Below, piece by piece: positions 43,425 to 52,367 of a stretch of 64,000 bases of DNA (positions within the stretch are counted from its first letter, which is position 1; each line of letters begins with the position of its first letter). The translations under genes were made by a program, and so were the position numbers. Origin of the DNA: Nocardioides sp. Soil774 (GTDB taxonomy: Bacteria > Actinomycetota > Actinomycetes > Propionibacteriales > Nocardioidaceae); NCBI RefSeq assembly GCF_001428125.1, contig NZ_LMSM01000008.1, positions 355,185 through 419,184 on the forward strand. Reading direction: 5' to 3'. The notes under the pieces are model-generated. The model worked only from the letters and a program-made list of their open reading frames with translations, was not told where the DNA came from and ran no database searches.

Positions 43425-44258
43425 ATGAAGCTGACTGGACTCGTCCTCGGGGGCGTACGGCACATCGGGGCGATCGAGGACGGACAGGTCCGTGACCTCG
43501 GACCGGCACCGGGCTTCTTCGCAGACCCGGGCGCCGCCCTGGCGAACCCCGGCGGCGACATGCACGACCTGGACACCGTCGAGCTGGCACCCGCGGTGCC
43601 CGAGACGTCGCGGATCTTCTGCGTCGGCATCAACTACCGCAGCCATGCTGCGGAGTCGAAGGACCTGGCCGGGCTCGACGAGCCGACCGTGCCGATGATC
43701 TTCGGCCGGTGGCAGCAGAGCCTCGTGGTCGACGGCACGCCCGTCCCGGTCCCGCCCAACGAGCCGGGCCTGGACTGGGAGGTCGAGCTGGCGGTGGTCA
43801 TCGGACGCCGGGTCTGGCGCGCGGACGAGGACACCGCGCTGGACGCCGTGCTCGGCTACGCGGCGTTCAACGACCTGAGCGCCCGCACCAAGCAGCTGGA
43901 GACGGCGCAGTTCACCGTCGGGAAGAACGCGGACAGGAGCGGCCCCATCAGTCCTGTCGTGACCAAGGACGAGGTGGGCGACCCGCGGCTCGGGCTGCGG
44001 GTCACCACCGAGGTCAACGGACGCCTGCGACAGGACGGCAACACGCGCGACCTCATCCACAGCGTCCCTCGCATCATCGCCTACATCACCGACACGCTCA
44101 CCCTGCTGCCCGGAGACGTCATCGCGACGGGCACGCCCGGCGGAGTGGGGGCCGGGCTCAAGCCGCCGGTCTTCCTCCGACCCGGGGACGAGGTCGTCGT
44201 CACCGTCGAGTCGGTCGGACAGGTCCGCAACCCGATCGTCGACGACATCGTGCGATGA
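43425..44258 (+). CDS. Fumarylacetoacetate-hydrolase-family protein
   Basis: A 277-residue FAH-fold enzyme. Metal-site and fold motifs are present: CVGINYRSHAAE, DWEVELAVVIG (metal-binding Glu pair), GYAAFNDLSART, and LLPGDVIATGTPGGVGAG. The family includes 2-oxo-3-deoxy sugar acid dehydratases, acylpyruvases and 2,4-diketo-3-deoxy acid hydrolases. Next to a sugar importer and dehydrogenases, it likely cleaves or dehydrates a keto acid from sugar oxidation. AGGAGG precedes the ATG. Confidence 0.88.
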   Translation: MKLTGLVLGGVRHIGAIEDGQVRDLGPAPGFFADPGAALANPGGDMHDLDTVELAPAVPETSRIFCVGINYRSHAAESKDLAGLDEPTVPMIFGRWQQSLVVDGTPVPVPPNEPGLDWEVELAVVIGRRVWRADEDTALDAVLGYAAFNDLSARTKQLETAQFTVGKNADRSGPISPVVTKDEVGDPRLGLRVTTEVNGRLRQDGNTRDLIHSVPRIIAYITDTLTLLPGDVIATGTPGGVGAGLKPPVFLRPGDEVVVTVESVGQVRNPIVDDIVR

Positions 44259-44320
44259 CACGCGTCCCAGCACGGCCACGGGAGGAACAGCACACGCGGT
44301 GTCGGGTCATCGCTCCAGGT

Positions 44321-44335
44321 CCGCACCAGGTGCGG
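44321..44335. promoter_or_regulatory. 15-bp palindrome upstream of the second binding-protein gene
   Basis: CCGCACCAGGTGCGG is a palindrome around a central A, 27 bases before the binding-protein ATG. It could be an operator or a small mRNA stem. Confidence 0.35.
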
Positions 44336-44361
44336 CGACACTTCCAAGGAGACACGCAGAC

Positions 44362-45468
44362 ATGAAGACACTGAATCGATCACGGCAGGTGGTGCCCGCG
44401 CTGGTGGCGACGGCGGTCGTGCTCGCCACCGCGGGATGCGGGTCGGACTCCGGCGCCGACGGCGGATCCGGCGCGGACGACAGCGGCGACTACACCGTCG
44501 CCCTCAGCGTCGCGTTCACCGGCAACGCCTGGCGCAAGTCGATGATCCAGGGCTGGGAGCACGCCGCGCAGGCGGCCAAGGACGCCGGCAGGATCTCCGA
44601 CTTCAAGGTCTCCGTGGCCCCCGACGGCACCGCGACCTCGCAGATCTCCCAGATCCAGAGCCTCATCCTGGAGAGCCCGGACGCGCTCAACATCGACGCC
44701 GAGTCGCCCACCGCCCTCAACCCCGTCATCAAGCAGGCGTGCGACGCGGGCATCGACGTCATCGTCTTCGACCAGACCACCGACGCCACCGACGACTGCG
44801 CGACGTTCCTCTACAACCCCCTCAAGGACTACGGAGCGGCCATCGCGGCGTCGGTCGCCGAGCAGATGGGTGGCTCCGGCAACATGATCGTCGTCGAGGG
44901 CGTGGTGGGCGGCAAGCCCAACGCGGAGATCCTGTCGGGCGTCGAGGAGACCCTGCAGGGCTATCCCGACATCGATGTGGTCTCCAAGGTCGTGGGCGAG
45001 TCGAGCGACTCGGTCACCGAGAAGGCGCTCACCGGCGTGCTCCCCACGCTCGACGAGGTCGGCGGAGTCATCTCCTGGGGCGGGACGAGCGGCATCCTCA
45101 GCGCCTTCGAGAAGGCCGACCGGCCGCTGCCCGCCCTCGCCTTCGACAACAGCGGCGAGAGCCTGCGCAAGCTCGCCGAGCTCTACGGCCAGGACCCGGA
45201 CTTCTCGGGCGGCGGCGTGTTCACCGATCCGGGCCAGGGTGCTGCCGCCTTCCAGGCCACGATGCTGATGAAGGAGGGCACCAAGCTCCCGAAGAACATC
45301 ATCACGCCGGTCATCAACGTCCCCAAGGACGACCTGGACGCCTGGATCGCCGTCACCGGACCCGGAGCCGTCGCCCAGTGGCTGTGGACCGAGGACGACG
45401 TGCAGCAGGTGATCGACACCCAGGGCGCCGACCTCCACGAGCCGGCCATCCCGGACGAGTCCCTGTAG
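44362..45468 (+). CDS. Sugar ABC transporter substrate-binding lipoprotein, second system
   Basis: A 368-residue lipoprotein. Signal peptide MKTLNRSRQVVPALVATAVV leads to lipobox LATAGC, then an acidic Gly/Ser linker and a type I periplasmic-binding domain (VALSVAFTGNAWRKSMIQGW, LNIDAESPTALNPVI, DVIVFDQTTD, GGVISWGGTSGIL). The start ATG has AAGGA upstream at a slightly long spacing. Not close to the first system binding protein, so a different ligand is likely. Confidence 0.9.
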   Translation: MKTLNRSRQVVPALVATAVVLATAGCGSDSGADGGSGADDSGDYTVALSVAFTGNAWRKSMIQGWEHAAQAAKDAGRISDFKVSVAPDGTATSQISQIQSLILESPDALNIDAESPTALNPVIKQACDAGIDVIVFDQTTDATDDCATFLYNPLKDYGAAIAASVAEQMGGSGNMIVVEGVVGGKPNAEILSGVEETLQGYPDIDVVSKVVGESSDSVTEKALTGVLPTLDEVGGVISWGGTSGILSAFEKADRPLPALAFDNSGESLRKLAELYGQDPDFSGGGVFTDPGQGAAAFQATMLMKEGTKLPKNIITPVINVPKDDLDAWIAVTGPGAVAQWLWTEDDVQQVIDTQGADLHEPAIPDESL

Positions 45469-45473
45469 GGACC

Positions 45474-47021
45474 ATGCGACGAGCGACGACCTCCGACCCG
45501 GATCCCCAGGCGATGAACCGCACGCAGGAGCGAGAGCGGATGTTCGACCTCGTCGGCGTCTCGAAGCGCTACGGCCGGACGAAGGCGCTCAGCGACGTCA
45601 CGCTGGGGCTCGAGCCCGGCGAGTTCCTCGGGGTCGTGGGCCACAACGGTGCCGGCAAGAGCACTCTGATGCGTGTCCTTGCCGGCACCGAACCGGCCTC
45701 GTCCGGCCGGCTCGCGCTTCACGGCCGGGCCGCTCCCGAGCCCTACGGCCCGAACACGGCCCGGGCGCTGGGTGTGTCCTGCTCGGCCCAGACCTCGATG
45801 CTGTGCGAGGACCTGAGGGCCTACGAGAACGTCTTCATCCTCGACCCCGACTTCCGGGGCGGCAGGCGGGCTGCGCGGGAGGCGGTGGTCGGGGCCGTCG
45901 AGCGGCTGTTCCCCAGCATCACCCTCGACCCGGACGTCAGGGCAGGCTCGCTGAGCGTCGTGCACCGGCAGGCGCTCCAGCTGGCGCTGGTCGCGCGCGG
46001 CCTGTCGCGGCCCGACTCCGTGCTGCTCCTGGACGAGCCCACCGCGTCCCTCCCCGACGAGCTGTCCGACGAGCTCTTCACCGGCATCAAGGAGCTGGTC
46101 CACGGTCGGCGCTCGGTCGTGCTCATCACCCACAAGGTGCGCGAGGTCCTGGAGCAGTGCCAGCGGATCGTGGCGATGGCCGCGGGACGCGTCATCCTCG
46201 ACTCTCCCACCGCGGCGCTCGACTTCGACGGTGTCATCAGCGCGATGGCCGGCACCGAGCTGAGCGCGGCCCACCGCTCGGCCACCGGTCCCACGCGGGC
46301 CAGCGGCTCCGCCGTGGTCGGACCCCCTGCCGAGCCCGTCCTGAGCCTCGAGGTCGGTGGCCTGCGAGAGGACTCACCCGGACGCCTGGTCGTCCGCGCG
46401 GGTGAGGTCGTCGGCCTCGGGGGCCTGGAGGGCCAGGGCCAGAGCGACGTGCTCGAACGGGCGTGGACCTCGCTGCGGATGTCGCTCCGAGGCCCCGGAC
46501 GACCGAGCCGCACACGACGTCCCAGCACCGCCTTCGTCACCGGCGACCGCGCCGGCGCGGGGCTCTTCCTGCTGTGGTCGATCGAGCAGAACGTGGTCGC
46601 CAGCAGCCTGGGCCGGGTGTCGCGCTCACGCGTCCTGAGCCGGCGGCGGGAGGCGGCGGTGGCCGAGCACTGGATCGACGAGCTGGGCATCATCGGCCGG
46701 CGCCAGGACAACATCATGACCCTCAGCGGCGGGAACCAGCAGAAGGTCCTCTTCGCCCGGGCGCTCGCGGACGACCCACGGCTCCTGATCCTGGACGACC
46801 CGTTCCGGGGGGTCGACGTGGGGAGCAAGCTCGACTCCTACGACCTGCTGCAACGCCTAGCCGCCGAGCAGGGAGTGGCGATCCTCTGGTACTCCAGCGA
46901 GCTCGACGAGCTCCAGCGCTGCGACGCCGTGTACGTCATGTACCAGGGCCGGCTGGTGCGACGCGTGGGCGCGGGAGAGCTCACCAGCAACACCTTCTTG
47001 ACCAGCTCCTTCCAGAGCTGA
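45474..47021 (+). CDS. Two-domain sugar ABC transporter ATPase with degenerate motifs
   Basis: A 515-residue fused ATPase of CUT2 type. Domain 1: Walker A GHNGAGKST (56-64), weak signature LSVVHRQ, Walker B VLLLDEPTAS. Domain 2: degenerate P-loop GLGGLEGQGQSD, canonical signature LSGGNQQ, and Walker B LLILDDPFRGVDVG in which the catalytic Glu position is Asp. Domain asymmetry is usual in this family, but the DDPF change is not. Starts at 45513 or 45540 are possible. Confidence 0.9.
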   Translation: MRRATTSDPDPQAMNRTQERERMFDLVGVSKRYGRTKALSDVTLGLEPGEFLGVVGHNGAGKSTLMRVLAGTEPASSGRLALHGRAAPEPYGPNTARALGVSCSAQTSMLCEDLRAYENVFILDPDFRGGRRAAREAVVGAVERLFPSITLDPDVRAGSLSVVHRQALQLALVARGLSRPDSVLLLDEPTASLPDELSDELFTGIKELVHGRRSVVLITHKVREVLEQCQRIVAMAAGRVILDSPTAALDFDGVISAMAGTELSAAHRSATGPTRASGSAVVGPPAEPVLSLEVGGLREDSPGRLVVRAGEVVGLGGLEGQGQSDVLERAWTSLRMSLRGPGRPSRTRRPSTAFVTGDRAGAGLFLLWSIEQNVVASSLGRVSRSRVLSRRREAAVAEHWIDELGIIGRRQDNIMTLSGGNQQKVLFARALADDPRLLILDDPFRGVDVGSKLDSYDLLQRLAAEQGVAILWYSSELDELQRCDAVYVMYQGRLVRRVGAGELTSNTFLTSSFQS

Positions 47022-47045
47022 CCGACGTCTTCAGGGAGTGAACCC

Positions 47046-48104
47046 ATGTCACCCACGGTCCAGGTCCGCCCGCCGTCGAGCCCGGCGTCGCGCGTCGTCA
47101 CGATCGCGAAGGCCCACGCGAGGGACAGCAGCAGCGTCGTCATCGCGTCGCTGGCCCTGCTCGTGCTCATCGTCTGGGCCGCGACGCTGAACGATCGCGT
47201 CCTGTCCTACCTCGGGCTGTCGCTGCTGCTCCAGAGCTCGGTCGTGCTGGTCTTCGCGGCCTGCAGCGCGGCGTTCGTCATCCTCATCGGGGACATCGAC
47301 CTCGGCATCGGCAACTTCATCGGTCTGGCCAACGTGGTCGCCGCGGTCCACCTCGCCACACGTCCCGTCGTCGGGGTGCTCCTCCTCGTGGCGATGATCG
47401 CCGCCTACGGCGCTCTCGCCGTCCTCATCGAGGCGGTCCAGATCCCGGCGATCGTCGCCACCCTCGGTGCGGCGTTCGTGTGGTTTGGGCTCGCGACCCT
47501 GGTGCTCCCTCAGCCGGGAGGCGCGGCGCCCGCCTGGCTGTCGGCGCTGCTCCAGTCCCGTCCGCCGCTGCTTCCGGTCGCGATCTGGTTGGCTCTCGCC
47601 ACCGGCGCCGTCTTCCACGGCGTGCTGTTCCACACCCGGACCGGGCTCGACCTGAGGGCGCTGGGCTCGAACCGGGCCAACCTCGTCCGCACCGGCGTCT
47701 CCGCACTCCGGTTGCGGGTGGTCGCCTACCTCGTCGCGGGGCTGCTCGGGGTGCTTGCCGGCATCGCGCTCACGGGCATCACCGGCGGGGGCAACGCGAC
47801 GGGCACGGCGCAGTACACACTGCTCGCCGTGGGTGGGGTCATCCTCGGTGGCGGCGAGTTCAGCGGTGGTCGGATCTCCGTCGTCGGGGCGGTGCTCGGC
47901 GCGCTGAGCCTGGCGATGGTCGGCTCGGTCGTGTCGCTGGTCGGCCTGTCGTCGGTGTGGCAGAGCGCCGTGGTCGGGGTGGTCCTCATCGTGATCGTCG
48001 CGCTGCGCCGGGTCCGCCAGGGGCTGGAGCAGCTCCTGCTCCGCCGTCAGCTGTCCCACCAGCTGGCGGAGGAGCGCGCGATGCTCGAGGGGGGCTCGCG
48101 ATGA
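47046..48104 (+). CDS. Sugar ABC transporter permease, second system, subunit 1
   Basis: A 352-residue BPD_transp_2 permease with about nine helices. Family segments: LIGDIDLGIGNFIGL, IVATLGAAFVWFGLATLVLP, LRALGSNRANLVRTGV and GGVILGGGEFSGGRISVVGAVLG. Ends 4 bp into the next permease gene, so the two are probably a heterodimer. RBS AGGGAG precedes the ATG. Confidence 0.9.
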   Translation: MSPTVQVRPPSSPASRVVTIAKAHARDSSSVVIASLALLVLIVWAATLNDRVLSYLGLSLLLQSSVVLVFAACSAAFVILIGDIDLGIGNFIGLANVVAAVHLATRPVVGVLLLVAMIAAYGALAVLIEAVQIPAIVATLGAAFVWFGLATLVLPQPGGAAPAWLSALLQSRPPLLPVAIWLALATGAVFHGVLFHTRTGLDLRALGSNRANLVRTGVSALRLRVVAYLVAGLLGVLAGIALTGITGGGNATGTAQYTLLAVGGVILGGGEFSGGRISVVGAVLGALSLAMVGSVVSLVGLSSVWQSAVVGVVLIVIVALRRVRQGLEQLLLRRQLSHQLAEERAMLEGGSR

Positions 48105-49129
48105 CGCCTGATGCGCCGCCCACCGATGCACCCCTGCGGATCCGCACCTCCGACCCGGCCGCGGCCGAGCCGACGGCCCGCGGCGAGCGCACCGGCGAGG
48201 CCTTCCGGCGGGTGCCCCCCGCGGCCTGGCCGCTCCTGGCTTCGGTCGTCCTCTGGATCGTGATCTGGCTCATCGCAGGCCGTGGCCTCCCGGGGATCGC
48301 TGCGGGTGCGCTCGACAGCTCCTCGATCCTGATCGTGGTCGGCCTCGGCCAGCTCATCGTGATCACCACCGGCAACGCCAACATCGACCTGTCGATCCCC
48401 AGCACGATGACCCTCGCCGCCTACGTCAGCGCCGTCGCCCTCGACGGAGATGCCGGACGGGTGCCGATCGCAGTGGCGGCGACGATCGCCTGCGGAGCCG
48501 CGATCGGCCTCGTCAACGCCCTGCTCATCCGCCTCTTCGACCTGCCGGCCATCATCGCCACCATGGCCGTGGCCTTCATCCTGGACAGCCTCTCGCTGCG
48601 ACTGTCCGAGGAGCTCACGACCGGCATCCCTCCTGGCATCTCCAGCGTGCTGGCGTCGCACACCCTCGGAGTCCTCAACCTCGTCTGGATCGCGGTGGCG
48701 GTGAGCGTCGCGGGCGCCTTCGTCCTGGCCCGCACCACGTGGGGCCGCTGCCTCTCCGGCATCGGCCAGGACCGGCGGGTGGCCTTCTTCGCCGGTTATC
48801 GCTGGCGGGCGGGAGAGGCCGCGGCCTTCGTGGCGTCCGGCGTCCTCGCGGCGGTGGGCGGTCTGCTCGCGGGCTGGGACGTCGGGGCCGAGATCGGTCT
48901 GGGAGCGCCCTACCTGCTGTCGTCGGTCGCGGTCGTGGTGCTCGGCGGCACCCTCATCACCGGTGGCAAGTCCTACGTCCTGGGCCTCTGGGGCGGCGCG
49001 GTGCTGCTCAGCCTGATCCTCACCCTCGTGATCACGATGGGCCTGAGCACCGCCTACCAGAACATCACCCAGGGCGTGCTGATCCTGGTCATCCTGGGGA
49101 TCAGCTCGCGCGCGAGGCGAGCAGCATGA
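48101..49129 (+). CDS. Sugar ABC transporter permease, second system, subunit 2
   Basis: A 342-residue permease. After a hydrophilic 45-residue N-terminus come helices with NANIDLSIPSTMTLAAY, LFDLPAIIATMAVAFILDSLSL, GRCLSGIGQDRRVAFFAGY and VVVLGGTLITGGKSYVLGLWGG. The ATG overlaps the previous stop (ATGA). Two permease genes with a fused ATPase set this importer apart from the first. Confidence 0.9.
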   Translation: MTPDAPPTDAPLRIRTSDPAAAEPTARGERTGEAFRRVPPAAWPLLASVVLWIVIWLIAGRGLPGIAAGALDSSSILIVVGLGQLIVITTGNANIDLSIPSTMTLAAYVSAVALDGDAGRVPIAVAATIACGAAIGLVNALLIRLFDLPAIIATMAVAFILDSLSLRLSEELTTGIPPGISSVLASHTLGVLNLVWIAVAVSVAGAFVLARTTWGRCLSGIGQDRRVAFFAGYRWRAGEAAAFVASGVLAAVGGLLAGWDVGAEIGLGAPYLLSSVAVVVLGGTLITGGKSYVLGLWGGAVLLSLILTLVITMGLSTAYQNITQGVLILVILGISSRARRAA

Positions 49130-50016
49130 CCGGCCGAGTCGCGACCGGAGCACGCCCGGTGGTCGAGACGATCCTGTGGGAGGGCAACGTCCGGGCCCTG
49201 GGCCTGCCCGACCGCGTCGAGGTGGCCCGGCGTCTCGGCTGCCGCAAGATGTCGCTGTCGCCCCACACGCTCCAGACCTGGCGGGCGGACGGGCTGTCCC
49301 TCGCCCAGATCGAGGACATCTGCGGCGAGGTGAGGCTCGCGCACCTCGATCCGCTGGTCCGCTGGAACCGCGGACACCACCCCGACGACCTGAGCCCGCA
49401 GCTCCAGGAGTTCTCGACGACGTCGCAGGACGACTTCTTCGCCTGCGCGGAGCTCCTCGGCGTCGAGTCGATCACCTTGCCGGCGATCGTCGCGGGCGAG
49501 CGCGCCACCCCCGAGGAGCTGGCCGACGACTTCGCGCGGGTGTGTGACCGGGCGCGTCCGCTCGGCATCCGGTGCGACCTGGAGTTCCTGCCCTACTGGA
49601 GCGGCGTACGCACCCTGGGCGCGGCGGTAGAGATCGTCGAGCGCGCCGGTCGCGACAACGGGAAGGTGCTCTTCGACGTCTACCACTTCGTCCGTGGGGG
49701 AGGCACCCCGGACGAGGTCCTGGATGTGGACGGACGCCTCATCGCGGCGATCCAGCTCTCGGACGGCGCTGTGCAGCCACCGGTGGGCGTCGACCTCGTC
49801 CACGACATGCTCAACTCGCGCTTGCTGCCGGGGCAGGGCCAGTTCGACCTGGGGAGGATCGTGGCCGCGCTGAAGGCCATCGGCGCGGGCCGGGTCGTCG
49901 GCGTCGAGGTGTTCAGCACCGAGCTCGACCGGCTCGACCGCGACGACCTGGCGGCAGCGCTGGCCGTTGCCGGCGAGGGCGTCGTCGCCGACTTCCTGGA
50001 CGGCGGACCTCGATGA
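49126..50016 (+). CDS. Sugar phosphate isomerase/epimerase family TIM barrel, copy 3
   Basis: A 296-residue AP-endonuclease-2-type barrel: CRKMSLSPHTLQTW, LAHLDPLVRWN, CDLEFLPYWSGVRTL (metal Glu), VLFDVYHFVRGGG (Asp/His) and VGVEVFS. It has no clear IolE or IolI signature. It overlaps the permease gene and the following dehydrogenase, so import, isomerisation and oxidation are coupled. Confidence 0.8.
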   Translation: MTGRVATGARPVVETILWEGNVRALGLPDRVEVARRLGCRKMSLSPHTLQTWRADGLSLAQIEDICGEVRLAHLDPLVRWNRGHHPDDLSPQLQEFSTTSQDDFFACAELLGVESITLPAIVAGERATPEELADDFARVCDRARPLGIRCDLEFLPYWSGVRTLGAAVEIVERAGRDNGKVLFDVYHFVRGGGTPDEVLDVDGRLIAAIQLSDGAVQPPVGVDLVHDMLNSRLLPGQGQFDLGRIVAALKAIGAGRVVGVEVFSTELDRLDRDDLAAALAVAGEGVVADFLDGGPR

Positions 50017-51182
50017 CCGACGACGTGCACGACGCCGCCGCCCGCGGGCGCCTGCGCTACGGGATCGTGGGCCTGGGCTTCATCGCCCAGCTCCACCTGG
50101 CGGCGCTCGAACGGCTGACCCACTACTGCGACGTCGAGCTCGAGGCGGTGGCGGGGGTGGACGTCGACCCCGCTGTCGTCAGGGCCTTCCCCTTGCGTCT
50201 GCCGCGCGTCTCCGGCGACCACCGCGACGTCACGCGGGCAGACGACGTGGACGTGGTGGTCGTCGCGACCCCCAACGACCAGCACGCCACGGTCGTCGTC
50301 GACGCGCTGCGCCACGGCAAGCTCGTGGTCTGCGAGAAGCCGCTCGCGTCCACCCTCGAGGGCGCCCGGACGATTCACCGGGCCGGGCTCGAGTCGTCGC
50401 GCGAGCACTACGTGTCGTTCGTCTTCCGCACCTGGCCGACGGTGGAGCTCGCCAAGCAGCTCATCGATGCGGGGGAGATCGGCGACGTCTTCGGCTACCG
50501 GGGTCACATGGTGCACGGGCACGCGCTGGACCCGGGCCATCCCCACTCCTGGCGGATGGACCCGCTGCGGTCCGGTGGCGGCGCGGTCGTCGACATCGGG
50601 TCGCACGCCATCGACCTCGCGCGCTACCTCGTCGGAGAGGTCGCAGCGGTGTCCGCGCTGAGCCTGACGGTCATCCCCGAACGTCCCACGGTGCGCGGCG
50701 GGAGCCACCGGTCACCGGTGACGGTCGACGATCACACGGCGCTGCTGATGCGGTTCGACAACGACGCGACCGGACAGGTCCTGGTCACCTGGGTGGCCGG
50801 CGGGGAGAGCACCGACGTGGCCTTCGAGGTGCTGGGGACGAAGGGCAGCCTGCGCTTCACGTGGCGGCGACCGGAGGAGCTCCACGTCGCTCGCCTCGGT
50901 CAGCACCCGCAGACCGTCGTCATCGGCCCGGACGACCCCGACGGTGACCTGCGCTTCCCCGTCGCGGGCCTCGGCCTGGGCTACGTCGACGCGTTCGTGT
51001 CGCTGCACAAGCGCGCGGTCGACCACCACCTGGGTCGGGGCGTGGCGTGCCCGACGATCGAGGACGCCTGGCGCTGCGCACTCGTCGTCGATGCCGCCCA
51101 GAGGTCCGCGGAGGCGGCCGGCGCGTGGCGCCCGGTCCTCGCGGACGCCCTCGAGCCGGGGTCGGGCATGCTCTCGACATGA
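50013..51182 (+). CDS. Gfo/Idh/MocA-family dehydrogenase, copy 5
   Basis: A 389-residue oxidoreductase: [49 protein letters not shown] and the catalytic stretch [21 protein letters not shown]. The [13 protein letters not shown] segment is typical of glycoside- or aminosugar-oxidising members. ATG overlaps the preceding stop; its own stop overlaps the small gene that follows. Last enzyme gene of the island. Confidence 0.87.
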   Translation: MTDDVHDAAARGRLRYGIVGLGFIAQLHLAALERLTHYCDVELEAVAGVDVDPAVVRAFPLRLPRVSGDHRDVTRADDVDVVVVATPNDQHATVVVDALRHGKLVVCEKPLASTLEGARTIHRAGLESSREHYVSFVFRTWPTVELAKQLIDAGEIGDVFGYRGHMVHGHALDPGHPHSWRMDPLRSGGGAVVDIGSHAIDLARYLVGEVAAVSALSLTVIPERPTVRGGSHRSPVTVDDHTALLMRFDNDATGQVLVTWVAGGESTDVAFEVLGTKGSLRFTWRRPEELHVARLGQHPQTVVIGPDDPDGDLRFPVAGLGLGYVDAFVSLHKRAVDHHLGRGVACPTIEDAWRCALVVDAAQRSAEAAGAWRPVLADALEPGSGMLST

Positions 51183-51526
51183 CCGGGCCGAGCGACCTCC
51201 CCACCGAAGACGAGAAGTGGCTGGTGGTCGACGGCCGGCGCTGGCGGCGTACGGACCCGGCGATCCCGGCCGACAAGCTCGCACGACTGAAGTCGCACCT
51301 CGGCCGCGGGCGCTCGGGCGTGCGCACCGCGACTACCGACGAGGAGCTCGCCGCCACCCGCCACCGCACGCAGCTGGCCAAGACGGGCCTCGGCGAGCGC
51401 GGACCGAAGTGGTGGGAGCAGTCGGACGCCGAGCGTCGGCAGCGCTGGACCTCCGCGCTGGCCGAGCTCGATGCGCTCGACGGTGGCCGGGACACGACCG
51501 GCGGGGGTCGCCGGCCGCCGCAGTGA
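51179..51526 (+). CDS. Small conserved actinobacterial protein
   Basis: A 115-residue hydrophilic protein with [39 protein letters not shown] and GERGPKWWE. The DGRRWRxTDPAIP pattern is shared by small actinobacterial proteins of unknown role, sometimes labelled biopolymer-transporter Tol without evidence. ATG overlaps the dehydrogenase stop. Its C-terminal [17 protein letters not shown] recurs in a 35-residue frame at 52260. Confidence 0.65.
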   Translation: MTGPSDLPTEDEKWLVVDGRRWRRTDPAIPADKLARLKSHLGRGRSGVRTATTDEELAATRHRTQLAKTGLGERGPKWWEQSDAERRQRWTSALAELDALDGGRDTTGGGRRPPQ

Positions 51527-51633
51527 GGTCGTCCGAACGGCTAGGGTGCGCCGCAGTGTTCGGCCACCCGCCGCGCCGTCGGCGTCACGGGTGCCGCTCC
51601 TGCTCTCGGGTTCCACGTCGGAAAGGACGTCAC

Positions 51634-52260
51634 ATGCGCACGGTCTACGTCATCGCCCACCCTGAGGCGACGCACCACCTCGAGGACGTCGTGGGTGGAT
51701 GGCACGACTCCTCGTTGACCGCCATGGGTCGCGCGCACGCTGCCCAGATCGCCGCGACGATCCGGCAGATGATCCCCGAGGACGCGACGGTCGAGCTCCA
51801 CTCCTCGGACCTGAAGCGGTGCGTCGAGGTGGCCGAGGAGCTCGCCCAGACGCTGGACGCGCCGATCAACACCGATCCCGGACTGCGTGAGAAGTCCTAC
51901 GGCGTCGCCGAAGGACGCCCTCAGGAGTGGCTCGACGAGCGGTTCGTGCCGCCGCCGGCCGACGGCGACCGGATGAATCACTTCGAGGGCGTGGAGGGCT
52001 CGGAGACCAAGCGCGAGTTCGCCGAACGCATCTACGCGGCGATGGACAAGGCACTCGCGGGCTCTGCCGAGCACGTCGTGATCGTGTCGCACGGCTTCGC
52101 GCTGACGTTCCTGGTCATGGCGTGGAGCCGCATGCCGATCGACGCACTGGGTCACGTCAACCTGCGGAGCTCGTCGGGCGGCATCACGGTCCTGCGCGAG
52201 GACGAATTCTTCCGCAACCGCCAGGTCGTCCGGCTCGACAGCGTCGCGCACCTCGCCTGA
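51634..52260 (+). CDS. Histidine-phosphatase-family protein with altered RHG motif
   Basis: A 208-residue member of the phosphoglycerate-mutase/histidine phosphatase superfamily. The N-terminal motif reads [11 protein letters not shown] where RHGET is usual: H9 is kept, but the Arg before it is Ala and the Gly after it is Pro. The second catalytic region [14 protein letters not shown] and the distal VIVSHGFAL with His are present. It may be a phosphatase with changed specificity or a non-catalytic relative. GAAAGGA precedes the ATG. Confidence 0.8.
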   Translation: MRTVYVIAHPEATHHLEDVVGGWHDSSLTAMGRAHAAQIAATIRQMIPEDATVELHSSDLKRCVEVAEELAQTLDAPINTDPGLREKSYGVAEGRPQEWLDERFVPPPADGDRMNHFEGVEGSETKREFAERIYAAMDKALAGSAEHVVIVSHGFALTFLVMAWSRMPIDALGHVNLRSSSGGITVLREDEFFRNRQVVRLDSVAHLA

Positions 52261-52367
52261 TGAGCCTGCGGACTCGTCGCGGTCCGACGTGGCGGGAGCA
52301 CCCGGACGCCGAGCGTCGGCAGCACTGGACCTCCGCGCTGGCCGAGCTCGACGCCCTGGACGACTGA
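52260..52367 (+). pseudogene. 35-codon fragment repeating the 3' end of the 51179 gene
   Basis: ATG at 52260 overlaps the phosphatase stop (TGATG) and opens a 35-residue frame: [20 protein letters not shown] and then [15 protein letters not shown]. From about 52293 to 52361 the DNA is nearly identical to 51411-51481. It looks like a partial duplication left after a rearrangement, though translation is possible because the frame is open and coupled. Confidence 0.55.

Noticed and set aside
49126-51182. C-glycoside deglycosylase system (TIM barrel plus Gfo/Idh)
   Set aside because: The small DUF6379 partner subunit found in known C-deglycosidases is not seen here.
18464-51526. Prophage or integrative element
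   Set aside because: No integrase, replication, conjugation or phage structural gene was found in the island.
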